A stretch of DNA of 59,505 nt from a bacterium (GTDB lineage: Bacteria > SZUA-79 > Acidulodesulfobacterales > Acidulodesulfobacteraceae): the NCBI GenBank assembly GCA_003232385.1, contig QIJE01000033.1, positions 1 to 59,505 of the forward strand, given 5' to 3'. The notes under the pieces are model-generated. The model searched no databases and had not been told where the DNA came from. It was given only the letters and a program-made list of their open reading frames with translations. Positions 41,311 to 50,347 of the stretch are shown piece by piece. The translations under genes and the position numbers were made by a program. Each line of letters starts with the position of its first letter. The stretch's first letter is position 1.

Positions 41311-42390
41311 ATGGACGAACTAAAAAAATTAAGAAACGATATTGATTTAATAGACCGCGAGATTGTACAACTTCTTGATGAAAGAGGTAGAATTGCTTTA
41401 AATATCGGCCAAATAAAGTCTTCGAATAATAAAACGTATTATAATCCCTCAAGAGAAGGCGAGGTTTGCAAAAATATAACGGACAGTAACAAAGGACCCT
41501 TAAAAGACGAGCATTTGCAGAATATATTTAGAGAGATAATTTCTGCCTGCATTGCCGTACAGTCCGACATAAGGGTCAGCTATTTCGGCCCCAAGGGAAC
41601 ATTTACCCACCTTGCCGCCATTAAAAGATTCGGTTCTTCCAGAATGCTTATGCCGGCTAAGACTATTTCCGAGGTTTTCAACTCTGTATCGAAGGGGCTT
41701 TCCAATTACGGCGTCGTTCCTGTGGAAAATACGATAGAAGGCATGGTCAATGCAACGTTTGATATGTTTGTGAATTCCGATGCAACCATTATAGGCGAAG
41801 AGGTTATACCCATAAGTCACTTTCTTTTATCAAGGGAAGGAGATACGGAAAAGATCGAAAGGATTTATTCTCACCCCCAAGCATTCGGTCAGTGTAGAAA
41901 ATTTTTAGAAGAAAACTTTAAAAATGTGAAACTAATAGATGCTTTTTCGACTGCCGACGCCTGTATCACTGCACATAGGGATGATAGTTCCGCCGCAATA
42001 GCATCGGAGGTTGCAGGTAGGATTTATGGCCTGAACGTGCTGTTTCCGCATATTGAGGATTACGGTAATAACTTTACGAGATTTATAATTATTTCTAACG
42101 GCGAAAAAACATCTAAGACCGGCAACGATAAGACATCTATTTTATTTTCTATTAAAAACTCCGTAGGGGCGTTATATAAAATCTTGAAACCGTTTTTTGA
42201 AAATAAAATTAATATAACCAAAATAGAATCGAGGCCTTCTAAAAAGTTTAACTGGGATTATCTGTTTTTTATAGATGTAAGTTCCCACGAATCCGATGAA
42301 AAACTTAAGGAAACATTAAAAGCCGTAGAAAGTTATACTATATTTATAAAGGTATTGGGTTCATACGAATCCGCCGCAAAGATTATATAA
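41311..42390 (+). CDS. pheA: Chorismate mutase / prephenate dehydratase
   Basis: This 359-residue bifunctional P-protein converts chorismate via prephenate to phenylpyruvate. Residues 1-85 are an AroQ chorismate mutase (LRNDIDLIDREIVQLLDERGRIAL), about 88-270 the prephenate dehydratase (SYFGPKGTFTHLAA, GVVPVENTIEGMV, HPQAFGQCRKFL, NNFTRFIII), and about 275-355 the regulatory ACT domain with KIESRPSKKFNWDYLFFID. It is probably feedback-inhibited by phenylalanine through the ACT domain. It is separated from hisC-aroF-tyrA-aroA by the folate and Por genes. Confidence 0.96.
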   Translation: MDELKKLRNDIDLIDREIVQLLDERGRIALNIGQIKSSNNKTYYNPSREGEVCKNITDSNKGPLKDEHLQNIFREIISACIAVQSDIRVSYFGPKGTFTHLAAIKRFGSSRMLMPAKTISEVFNSVSKGLSNYGVVPVENTIEGMVNATFDMFVNSDATIIGEEVIPISHFLLSREGDTEKIERIYSHPQAFGQCRKFLEENFKNVKLIDAFSTADACITAHRDDSSAAIASEVAGRIYGLNVLFPHIEDYGNNFTRFIIISNGEKTSKTGNDKTSILFSIKNSVGALYKILKPFFENKINITKIESRPSKKFNWDYLFFIDVSSHESDEKLKETLKAVESYTIFIKVLGSYESAAKII

Positions 42391-42444
42391 TTAGAATGTC
42401 GGCATGTCCTTGACGGGCATATACTATGAGGGAGTAGTGATTTT

Positions 42445-43341
42445 ATGATGCCTATTAATTTTAAATCCGGCAATAAACTAAAAGAAAGTTTAGATACGGG
42501 CACGTTTGTTTATACATCGGAATTGTCTCCTGAAAGAGGAATCGACATTTCAAAAATATGGGCTACGTATGAATTATTAAAGGACCGTATTACGGCATTT
42601 AATATTACCGATAATCAGGGCGCAAATATGAAGATGTCTTCCCTTGCCGGAGTCATTTACATAAAACAATTCGGAGGAGAGCCTATTTTTCAGCAGACGT
42701 GCAGGGATAGAAACCGCATGGCCTTAGAATCGGACCTATTAGGCGCTGCTGCGTTCGGAGTAAAGAACATTTTAACCCTCACCGGCGATTATATTTCATT
42801 CGGAGACCACAAACACGCAAAGGCCGTTTACGACATAGATTCGGTTAACTTAATCGAAATAGTAAAAGGATTGAACTCCGGAGTAGATATGAACGGTAAT
42901 AAGCTTGACGGTTGTACTGATTTTTACATCGGGGCGGCGGTCAACCCGGAATCTGTTCCGTTGGAACCGCAACTCATAAAATTTGAAAAAAAGATAGACT
43001 CCGGATGCAATTTCTTTCAAACTCAGGCCGTATTTGATACGGATAAGTTCGGCAAATTTTACGATTTTTATAAGAAATATAAAGATATTAAAATCATTGC
43101 AGGAATATATATATTAAAATCCGCAAAAACAGCCCGTTTTATGAATAAATCCATCCCTGGAATTTATATAAACGACAGGATCATAAACGAGCTTGAAAAT
43201 GCGAGCGAACCATTGAAAAAAGGAATTGAAATTGCCGCCGGGGTTGCGAGGAGATTAAAACATATGGTACACGGAATCCATATAATGGCATACGGAATAG
43301 AAGATAAAATTCCATACTTTTTAGACGAATTTGAAAGATAA
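42445..43341 (+). CDS. metF: Methylenetetrahydrofolate reductase, catalytic MetF-type subunit
   Basis: This 298-residue flavin-binding TIM barrel reduces methylene-THF to methyl-THF, the methyl donor for methionine synthase. Family segments are SELSPERGIDISK, FNITDNQGANM, QTCRDRNRMALESDLLGAAAFGVKNILTLTGDYI, and the C-terminal FFQTQAVFDTDKF. A GAGGGAG site lies before two adjacent ATGs (42445 and 42448). The companion metV is at 47366, suggesting the MetFV-type enzyme of anaerobes. The product would feed MetE (6487). Confidence 0.92.
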   Translation: MMPINFKSGNKLKESLDTGTFVYTSELSPERGIDISKIWATYELLKDRITAFNITDNQGANMKMSSLAGVIYIKQFGGEPIFQQTCRDRNRMALESDLLGAAAFGVKNILTLTGDYISFGDHKHAKAVYDIDSVNLIEIVKGLNSGVDMNGNKLDGCTDFYIGAAVNPESVPLEPQLIKFEKKIDSGCNFFQTQAVFDTDKFGKFYDFYKKYKDIKIIAGIYILKSAKTARFMNKSIPGIYINDRIINELENASEPLKKGIEIAAGVARRLKHMVHGIHIMAYGIEDKIPYFLDEFER

Positions 43342-43468
43342 AAATTCGTAAAATTAGGAAAATCATTGACATAGGCGGGGTTAAAAATGTATAATCTCTG
43401 TAACGTCAATATAAAATTTTATAAGATCTTTGTGATTCATTACATATAAAAATAACAAGGATAATTTT

Positions 43469-44038
43469 ATGATGAAAGAGATTAGGATACACGGCAGGGG
43501 TGGTCAAGGCTCTGTTACAATGGCTTCCATTCTTGCTTTAAGTTTTTTTGACGATGGAAATTACTGTCAAGCGTTTCCGTCATTCGGATCAGAGAGAACG
43601 GGTGCCCCGGTTCAGGCTTTTGTGAGATTTTCCAACAAACCTATAAGAACGAGGCATCAAATATATGATCCTGACTATATAATAGTTCAGGATGCAACTA
43701 TTATTAAGTCGGTTCCGGTTTACAAAGGAATGAAGGAAGGCGGAAAAATTTTAATAAATTCAGAAATAAATATGAAGGATATTATCGAAGAGCTCGGCGG
43801 AGTCGGTGAAGAAGGCGTTGTTTTATTTCCTGCATTAAAAATCGCGCTTAAAATTTTGAACAAACCCATTGTTAACACTACACTGCTCGGGGCTTTTTCT
43901 GCAATAAGCAGAGACGTCGATATAGAATCTATTAAAAAAGAAATAGAAAATAGGTTCGGCTCAAAATTGGGCAGGCTCAATGCGGAAGCGGCTCAGGTTG
44001 CTTATAATTACATAAAGGGAGATACGGGTGGATTTTAA
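43469..44038 (+). CDS. porG: 2-oxoacid:ferredoxin oxidoreductase gamma subunit
   Basis: This is a 189-residue protein. It starts RIHGRGGQGSVTMASILA, the gamma-domain signature, with FPSFGSERTGAPVQAFVR and the C-terminal NTTLLGAFSA. It is part of the four-gene PorGDAB enzyme, which cleaves pyruvate (or a related 2-oxoacid) with CoA to acyl-CoA, CO2 and reduced ferredoxin, or runs in reverse. Its end overlaps porD by 11 bases. Confidence 0.94.
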   Translation: MMKEIRIHGRGGQGSVTMASILALSFFDDGNYCQAFPSFGSERTGAPVQAFVRFSNKPIRTRHQIYDPDYIIVQDATIIKSVPVYKGMKEGGKILINSEINMKDIIEELGGVGEEGVVLFPALKIALKILNKPIVNTTLLGAFSAISRDVDIESIKKEIENRFGSKLGRLNAEAAQVAYNYIKGDTGGF

Positions 44039-44291
44039 GATCGGAATTATCGCTATGCCGGGGACGGCGCTTCTGAATAAGACCGGTTCTTTTGCAAATG
44101 AAAACCCCGTATTTAAACATGAAAAATGTACGGGATGTAATCTGTGCATTTATTTTTGCCCGGAAGGCGTTGTTTACGGTGACAAGAAAACAAAGATATA
44201 CGATTACGATGTCGATTATTGTAAGGGATGCGCGATATGCGTCGAGGAATGTCCGGTCAACGACATAGAAATGATTCTTGTAGAAAAATAA
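44028..44291 (+). CDS. porD: 2-oxoacid:ferredoxin oxidoreductase delta subunit (2x[4Fe-4S])
   Basis: This 87-residue ferredoxin-like subunit has two cluster motifs, CTGCNLCIYFCPEG and CKGCAICVEECP. The start is a GTG at 44028 inside porG. It carries electrons from the TPP site in PorB to external ferredoxin. Confidence 0.95.
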   Translation: MDFKIGIIAMPGTALLNKTGSFANENPVFKHEKCTGCNLCIYFCPEGVVYGDKKTKIYDYDVDYCKGCAICVEECPVNDIEMILVEK

Positions 44292-44327
44292 TTTTAATAT
44301 ACATAACATAATGGCGGATATAACGAT

Positions 44328-45497
44328 ATGAGACAGGTTCTTGAAGGTTCGATGGCTGTTTCCGATGGTGTCAGAATGGTGGAGCCGCATGTTATTTCGG
44401 CTTATCCCATAACGCCGCAGACACACATAGTTGAACATCTTTCAAAAATGGTTGCCGACGGTAATTTGAAGTCTGAATTTATTATGGTCGAAAGCGAACA
44501 TTCCGCCGCTTCGGTTGTTCTGGGTGCAAGCGCTTGCGGGGTTAGAACCTATACGGCTACTGCTTCCCAAGGGCTTATATATATGGAAGAGGTTATATAT
44601 AATATTGCGGGTATGAGGCTTCCGGTTGTTTTGACTGTCGCAAACAGGGCGCTTTCCGCACCTATAAATATCTGGAATGATATGCAGGATGCAATGGCAA
44701 TAAGGGATACCGGGGCTATTATGTTAGTTGCGGAAAACAATCAAGAGGCATACGATATGCATATTCAGGCGTTTAAAATTGCTGAAAATCCCGACGTAAT
44801 GCTTCCGGTAGTGGTCAACGTGGACGGCTTTGTTTTAACGCATACTTTTGAAATAGTAGAAACGATAGACTCCATAGAAAAGGTGAGAGAATATCTCCCT
44901 CCTTTAGATATGAAATATAAACTCGACGTTGACAATCCTTATTCTTTCGGGACGCTCGGTGAACCGTCGGTATATATGGAATCCAGATATAATCTCTATA
45001 ACGCCATGAACTTATCAAAAAAGGTTATAGTAGAGGCGGCAAGAGAGTTTAAAAATATGTTCGGTAAGTTCCACGGGGCTCTAATTGATACATATAAGAT
45101 GGACGATGCAAATACCGTAATAATAGCGATGGGCTCCGTAATCGGAACCATAAAGGATGCGGTTGACGAATTAAGAGAATCCGGCAAAAAAATAGGCGTT
45201 TTAAAGATACGCTCGTTTAGGCCCTTTCCCGAAGACGAGATTGTTTCCGCACTTAGAAACGTAGAAAATATCATAGTAATGGAGAAAGCCGTATCTCCGG
45301 GAAAGGGGGGTATTCTTTCAGTGGAAATTAGAGATACTTTATACAAGAATAAAATGGCTTCAATCAATGTTAACGGATATATTCTCGGGCTTGGAGGCAG
45401 GGATATTACTCCAAAGAATATATACGACCTTGTCGTGAGAGCGGAAAGAGAAGAGAATGTCGACGGTAAGTTCATAGGATTACGCCGACTTGAATAA
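44328..45497 (+). CDS. porA: 2-oxoacid:ferredoxin oxidoreductase alpha subunit
   Basis: This is a 389-residue protein. The pyrimidine-binding domain shows AYPITPQTHIVEHL, ESEHSAASVVLGASACGVRTYTATASQGL, and APINIWNDMQDAMAIRDTGAIML; the C-terminal domain has GSVIGTIKDAVDEL and LKIRSFRPFPEDEI. The YPITPQT motif is that of pyruvate synthase-type alpha chains. It is 36 bases after porD and followed by porB. Confidence 0.95.
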   Translation: MRQVLEGSMAVSDGVRMVEPHVISAYPITPQTHIVEHLSKMVADGNLKSEFIMVESEHSAASVVLGASACGVRTYTATASQGLIYMEEVIYNIAGMRLPVVLTVANRALSAPINIWNDMQDAMAIRDTGAIMLVAENNQEAYDMHIQAFKIAENPDVMLPVVVNVDGFVLTHTFEIVETIDSIEKVREYLPPLDMKYKLDVDNPYSFGTLGEPSVYMESRYNLYNAMNLSKKVIVEAAREFKNMFGKFHGALIDTYKMDDANTVIIAMGSVIGTIKDAVDELRESGKKIGVLKIRSFRPFPEDEIVSALRNVENIIVMEKAVSPGKGGILSVEIRDTLYKNKMASINVNGYILGLGGRDITPKNIYDLVVRAEREENVDGKFIGLRRLE

Positions 45498-45536
45498 AAA
45501 GTAACAAATAAAATAAACATAAAAAGAAAAATAAAT

Positions 45537-46433
45537 ATGCTGACGAAAGAGGAAACACATAACGGGATTTTTACCATGGGGCATACCGCTTGTTCCGGTT
45601 GCGCTCAGTCTATGAGCGTTAAGCTGATCATGGAGGTTCTGGGTAAAAATACGATTGCCGCCACTTCGACGGGGTGTCTCGAGGTTTTTTCTACACGCTA
45701 TCCGGAATCGTCTTGGAGGATTCCGTGGATACATTCCCTTTTTGAAAATTCTGCTGCCGTGGCTTCCGGAATAGAAGCTGCACTTAAAATTACAGGTAAA
45801 AAAGACGGCATTACCGTTCTCGGTCAAGGCGGAGACGGCGGGACGGCGGATATTGGGATTCAGGCGCTTAGCGGCATGTTCGAGAGAAATCAGGATATAT
45901 TGTATATCTGTTACGATAATGGTGCATATATGAATACGGGTTATCAAAGAAGCGGTTTGACCCCGTTAAATGCTTATACCACGACGAGTCCGTCGGGAAA
46001 AGAGTCTTTTGGAAATTCCAGACCTAAAAAGTATATGCCGGAAATTGCTATGGCACACAGGATTCCCTATACGGCGGTAGCTTCGGCGGGTTATCCCTTG
46101 GATCTTCAGAAAAAAGTTAAGAAGGCAAAGTCCATAAAGGGTGCTAAATATCTACAGGTAGATGTTCCATGCGTTCCGGGTTGGAAATATGAGCCGAGAT
46201 ATTCCGTCAAGCTTGCTAAGCTTGCCGTTCAAACAGGTCTTTATCCCCTATTTGAAGCAGAATACGATAAAATAATTTCCGTTAAAAAGATAAGCAGAAA
46301 GGTTCCGGTGGAGGAATATCTTAAGCTTCAAGGAAGGTTTAAGCATTTATTTAAGGACGAAGCAGGCAAAGCGGAAATAGAAAAAATTCAGAATATTGCC
46401 GATGAAAACATTGCTCGATATGCTTTAATTTAG
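45537..46433 (+). CDS. porB: 2-oxoacid:ferredoxin oxidoreductase beta subunit (TPP-binding)
   Basis: This is a 298-residue protein. Cluster cysteines are in GHTACSGCAQS and later TSTGCLEVF; the TPP-Mg motif is GQGGDGGTADIGIQALSGMFERNQDI. NTGYQRSGLTP and TTTSPSGKESFG near the active site are typical of pyruvate synthase beta chains, so pyruvate is the most likely substrate. It completes the porGDAB set; folD follows after 15 bases. Confidence 0.95.
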   Translation: MLTKEETHNGIFTMGHTACSGCAQSMSVKLIMEVLGKNTIAATSTGCLEVFSTRYPESSWRIPWIHSLFENSAAVASGIEAALKITGKKDGITVLGQGGDGGTADIGIQALSGMFERNQDILYICYDNGAYMNTGYQRSGLTPLNAYTTTSPSGKESFGNSRPKKYMPEIAMAHRIPYTAVASAGYPLDLQKKVKKAKSIKGAKYLQVDVPCVPGWKYEPRYSVKLAKLAVQTGLYPLFEAEYDKIISVKKISRKVPVEEYLKLQGRFKHLFKDEAGKAEIEKIQNIADENIARYALI

Positions 46434-46448
46434 CCTATTTTTAGATTA

Positions 46449-47339
46449 ATGACCGAAAATAATCCCGATCCTAAAGAAAAAATAATAGACGGAAGATTGA
46501 TTGCCGAAGAGATAGAGGCGTCTTTAATTGAAAAGATAGCAGGGCTTAAAGTTGAAGGAATTATTCCGTTAATCTCGGTTATTCTCGTTGGAGACAACCA
46601 TGCTTCCGTAGTATACGTAAAAAATAAAGAACGATCCGCACGGAGGTGCGGAATATTATCTAAAAAGGATGTCTATCCCGAATCCCTTACCGAAAGAGAT
46701 CTTATAAACAGAATAGAGGAATTAAATAACGATCCTCTTGTCCATGGTATACTCGTTCAATTGCCTCTTCCGCGTCATATTGATGAAAGAACCGTAATGG
46801 AGGCGATAAGCCCGTCTAAGGATGTGGATGGTTTTCATCCCCTAAATACCGGAAAAATATTTACTAATAATTCTCCTTTTTATCCCTGCACTCCATACGG
46901 AATAATTAAGATGTTGGATTACTACGGTATCTCCGTCAAAGGAAAAAATTGTGTTATAATAGGACAAGGTAATATCGCGGGTAAGCCTATGGCCCTTATG
47001 CTTATAAATAGACTTGCTACGGTCGTATCCCTTAATATCTTTACGAAAGACATTAAATCTTTTACGCAAAAAGCGGATATTTTAATATCTGCTACAGGCA
47101 AGATGCATTTGATAGATGAGAGTTTCGTAAAGAAAGGTTCAGTTGTAATAGATGTTGGAATTTCAAATATTAATGGAAAAATTTACGGAGACGTCAATTA
47201 CGACAGGGTTATAGATAAAGTCTCCAAAATAACGCCTGTACCGGGAGGGGTCGGTCCGGTTACCGTTGCGGTTTTGATGGAAAATACGGTTAAATCTGTA
47301 ATGATGAAAAAAAACAAAGACCTGCGGAAGCATGCCTGA
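46449..47339 (+). CDS. folD: Methylene-THF dehydrogenase / methenyl-THF cyclohydrolase
   Basis: This 296-residue bifunctional enzyme interconverts methylene-, methenyl- and 10-formyl-THF. Motifs are VILVGDNHASVVYVKNKERSARRCGI (substrate lysine region), GILVQLPLPRHIDE, SPSKDVDGFHPLNTGKI, VIGQGNIAGKPMALMLINR for the nucleotide, and the C-terminal TPVPGGVGPVTVAVLMENTV. It links the glycine-derived methylene-THF to purine and formyl-Met supply. Confidence 0.96.
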   Translation: MTENNPDPKEKIIDGRLIAEEIEASLIEKIAGLKVEGIIPLISVILVGDNHASVVYVKNKERSARRCGILSKKDVYPESLTERDLINRIEELNNDPLVHGILVQLPLPRHIDERTVMEAISPSKDVDGFHPLNTGKIFTNNSPFYPCTPYGIIKMLDYYGISVKGKNCVIIGQGNIAGKPMALMLINRLATVVSLNIFTKDIKSFTQKADILISATGKMHLIDESFVKKGSVVIDVGISNINGKIYGDVNYDRVIDKVSKITPVPGGVGPVTVAVLMENTVKSVMMKKNKDLRKHA

Positions 47340-47365
47340 TTTAACCGTTATTTATATAAAACAAA

Positions 47366-48022
47366 ATGATTGTAACTAAACAGAAAAAATTAGACGAAAT
47401 TATCGAAAAGATAAAAGGCTCCGTTTTTATATTCGGGTGCGGCATTTGTTCGGATACTTCAAGGACGGGCGGACGTAAAGAGGTTGAAGCTATGCGCCTT
47501 ATCTTGGAAGATAGGGATATTGCGGTGGAAGGGACTTACGTAATAGACGCCATGTGCCATTTTCAAAAGGTAAGAAAAGCGGTAAGGGATAATAAAGAGG
47601 TTCTATCTAATGCCGGAACGGTTTTGGTTTTGTCATGCGGAAGCGGGGTACAGTCGGCTGTCGGTGTTTTGCCGGATACGATAAAAATAGTTTCCGGTGT
47701 AGATACCGTATTTTTAGGCAATATCGAAAATCTGTCCTCTCTGAAAGAGATGTGTTCGCTGTGCGGTAACTGTGTCTTAAACGAAACAGGCGGAATATGT
47801 CCCGTAACATTATGTCCAAAAGGTTTATTGAACGGTCCTTGCGGCGGCATGAAAAATTATAAATGCGAGATAGACGAAAATTTGGACTGTGCATGGGTTA
47901 AGATATATGAAAGGTCTATTATTCAAGACACGATCAAAGACATCAAGAAAATAGCGAAACCAAAGGATTATTCAGTCAAGAAACCCGCCGCGACTCTTAG
48001 ATTCACCGGTTCACACAGGTAA
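47366..48022 (+). CDS. metV: MetV, MTHFR C-terminal-type Fe-S partner of MetF
   Basis: This is a 218-residue cysteine-rich protein: FGCGICSDTSRTGG at the N-terminus, LSCGSGVQS, and a dense cluster CSLCGNCVLNETGGICPVTLCPKGLLNGPCGG ending in DCAWVKIYER. This is the methylene-THF reductase C-terminal (MetV) family found with MetF in acetogens and sulfate reducers, where it carries an Fe-S and zinc site. Its presence, with MetF at 42445, predicts a MetFV complex that might couple to reduced ferredoxin or another Fe-S donor. Confidence 0.9.
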   Translation: MIVTKQKKLDEIIEKIKGSVFIFGCGICSDTSRTGGRKEVEAMRLILEDRDIAVEGTYVIDAMCHFQKVRKAVRDNKEVLSNAGTVLVLSCGSGVQSAVGVLPDTIKIVSGVDTVFLGNIENLSSLKEMCSLCGNCVLNETGGICPVTLCPKGLLNGPCGGMKNYKCEIDENLDCAWVKIYERSIIQDTIKDIKKIAKPKDYSVKKPAATLRFTGSHR

Positions 48023-48054
48023 AAAGCATAAATAATAAATAAAATAAATCGTCC

Positions 48055-49212
48055 ATGAAATCCTTTAACGTTAAAGCACCGGATTATATTTATAAAATTA
48101 ATCCCTATATTCCCGGAAAGCCGATCGAAGAGGTCAAAAGAGAGAAGGGGATTAAACATATAGTAAAATCGGCATCAAACGAAAATCCTCTCGGACCGTC
48201 GCCGGAAGCCGTTAAGGCTATTAGAGCCTATCTTGAGAATTTAAACAGATATCCTGACGGTTCCGGGTTTTATCTGAAGCAAGGGCTTGTCGGGTTTTTT
48301 AATTCAGGCGGAAATAAAGCCGGGAACGAAAATAAAGATACAGGGCAAAATAGCCGAAAGGCGGGCATATTAAAGTCGGAAAATTTTATATTGGGAAACG
48401 GTTCTAATGAATTGATAGACATAGCCGCCAGAACTTTTTGCGAAAGGAACGAGAACCTGCTCTCCCCTTTTCCGTCGTTTGTAGCATATTATCTTGCCGG
48501 AGAACAATTGGGCTTAAGGTTAAAGATAAGCAAATTAAAGGACTATTCGCTTGATTTAGACGATATACGCAGATTAATAGACGATAAAACTAAAATTGTT
48601 TTTATATCAAACCCGAATAATCCCACCGGAACTTTTTTTTCAAACGATAAGATTATAGACTTTATTAAAAAAGTTAGAGATGATGTCTTAATTATAATAG
48701 ACGAGGCCTATATCGAATACTTAGGAAATTCGTTAATAGACGAGGTGGATATCGCCGATTTTCCAAACGTGCTTATCTTGCGGACATTTTCTAAGGTTTA
48801 TGGATTGGCCGGACTCAGGATAGGTTACGGAATAGGGCATAAAGAGTTAATTTCCTTAATGGATAAGGTCAGAGAGCCGTTTAACGTTAATTCATTGTCT
48901 TTAGTCGGTGCTATTGCGGCGTTAAAAGACGATGCATATGTTAAGAAGGTAATCGAAACAAACGAAGCAGAGAAGAATTATCTTTACTTGGAGTTTAGAA
49001 AAATGGATATAAAATTTATTGAGACCGGAGCTAATTTTATATTAGTAAAACTAAAAGGGCAGAAAGCCGTGCATATATGTGAAAAACTTTTGGATGCAGG
49101 CATTATAGTAAGACCGATGGATAGATTTGGATATGACGACATGGTTAGAATCACTATCGGTACGCATGCCGATAATATTAAATTGATCGGGGTTCTGCAT
49201 AGGATTATTTAA
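48055..49212 (+). CDS. hisC: Histidinol-phosphate aminotransferase (possible aromatic aminotransferase)
   Basis: This is a 385-residue class I/II PLP aminotransferase. It has SASNENPLGPSPEAVKAI, LNRYPDGSGFYLKQGL, FISNPNNPTGTFF, DEAYIEYLG and the PLP lysine in RTFSKVYGLAGLRIGYG. A low-complexity Gly/Asn/Lys insert (NSGGNKAGNENKDTGQNSRK) near residues 84-103 is unusual. Its place directly before aroF-tyrA-aroA suggests it also, or mainly, transaminates phenylpyruvate and 4-hydroxyphenylpyruvate, as known for HisC-type enzymes elsewhere. Confidence 0.88.
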   Translation: MKSFNVKAPDYIYKINPYIPGKPIEEVKREKGIKHIVKSASNENPLGPSPEAVKAIRAYLENLNRYPDGSGFYLKQGLVGFFNSGGNKAGNENKDTGQNSRKAGILKSENFILGNGSNELIDIAARTFCERNENLLSPFPSFVAYYLAGEQLGLRLKISKLKDYSLDLDDIRRLIDDKTKIVFISNPNNPTGTFFSNDKIIDFIKKVRDDVLIIIDEAYIEYLGNSLIDEVDIADFPNVLILRTFSKVYGLAGLRIGYGIGHKELISLMDKVREPFNVNSLSLVGAIAALKDDAYVKKVIETNEAEKNYLYLEFRKMDIKFIETGANFILVKLKGQKAVHICEKLLDAGIIVRPMDRFGYDDMVRITIGTHADNIKLIGVLHRII

Positions 49213-49302
49213 GGTTTTACAATTTTTTTTCAATGGAGTAAAATGAAATAAATCTTGAAAATAACGGAAAATAATTAAAATTCGGTTTAATAGGGGGAAT
49301 AG

Positions 49303-50322
49303 ATGATCTTGATTTTAAAAAAGGGAGTAACGGAAGATCAGGTTGAATATGTTTTGAAAAAGATAGAACAGGCAGGTCTTAAGCCTCACATTTCCAAGGG
49401 GGCCGATGTTACCGTTATAGGCTGCATAGGGCATGAAGATGCCGTTAAAGCATTCTTTGAAGAAGCGCAAGCGCTTGCGGGGGTGGATAAGGCAATTAGA
49501 ATATCCAAGCCGTATAAATTAGCATCTAAAGAAATTGGTAAGGAAAAAAGCATCATTAAGATCGGGAACGTCGAAATAGGCGGTGATAAAATAGCCATAA
49601 TAGCGGGGCCTTGTGCGGTCGAAACACTTGAGAATATTACGGATATAGCCGAAAACGTCAAAGATGCCGGAGCAGTGATTCTAAGGGGCGGGGCATTTAA
49701 GCCGAGAACAAGTCCTTATACGTTTCAGGGACTTGGCGAAGAGGGACTTAAGTTTTTAGGGGAGGCCAGAAAAAGAACGGGGCTTTTAGTTGTTACGGAG
49801 GTAATGGATCCGAGAGACTTGGACCTTGTATGCCGTTATGCCGATATAATACAAGTCGGCGCAAGGAACATGCAAAATTTTAGACTGCTTCAGGAGGTTG
49901 GAATGGTTAAAAAACCGGTAATACTTAAAAGGGGTCTTTGTTCTACCATACAGGAATTTTTGATGTCTGCCGAATATATTATGTCAAACGGTAACGAAAG
50001 CGTAATACTTTGCGAAAGAGGTATAAGAACATATGAAACATCGACCAGGAATACGCTTGATTTAAGTGCTATTCCGGTTTTAAAAAGGCTTTCGCACCTA
50101 CCGGTTATTGTTGATCCTTCGCATGCGGCGGGGGTATGGTATTATATAGAATCGCTTTCGCTCGCAGCTATAGCGGCAGGGGCCGACGGGCTTATGATAG
50201 AGGTCCATCCGATGCCGGAAAAAGCCTATTCCGACGGTGCTCAGTCGTTAAAATATGATACCTTCAGCAAACTGATAGGCAAGGCTAAGCTTGTTGCGAA
50301 TGCCGTTAATAGAAATATTTAA
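49303..50322 (+). CDS. aroF: 3-deoxy-7-phosphoheptulonate synthase (type I-beta)
   Basis: This 339-residue enzyme condenses erythrose 4-phosphate and PEP, the first step of the shikimate pathway. Residues 1-70 are a ferredoxin-like regulatory domain, followed by IAGPCAVE, RGGAFKPRTSPYTFQGLGEEGL, QVGARNMQNFRLL, KRGL and DPSHAAG. The N-terminal domain suggests feedback control, as in Thermotoga-type enzymes. It follows hisC and precedes tyrA by 25 bases. Confidence 0.95.
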   Translation: MILILKKGVTEDQVEYVLKKIEQAGLKPHISKGADVTVIGCIGHEDAVKAFFEEAQALAGVDKAIRISKPYKLASKEIGKEKSIIKIGNVEIGGDKIAIIAGPCAVETLENITDIAENVKDAGAVILRGGAFKPRTSPYTFQGLGEEGLKFLGEARKRTGLLVVTEVMDPRDLDLVCRYADIIQVGARNMQNFRLLQEVGMVKKPVILKRGLCSTIQEFLMSAEYIMSNGNESVILCERGIRTYETSTRNTLDLSAIPVLKRLSHLPVIVDPSHAAGVWYYIESLSLAAIAAGADGLMIEVHPMPEKAYSDGAQSLKYDTFSKLIGKAKLVANAVNRNI

Positions 50323-50347
50323 TTAAAATTTGGCGGATTAATTCAGC

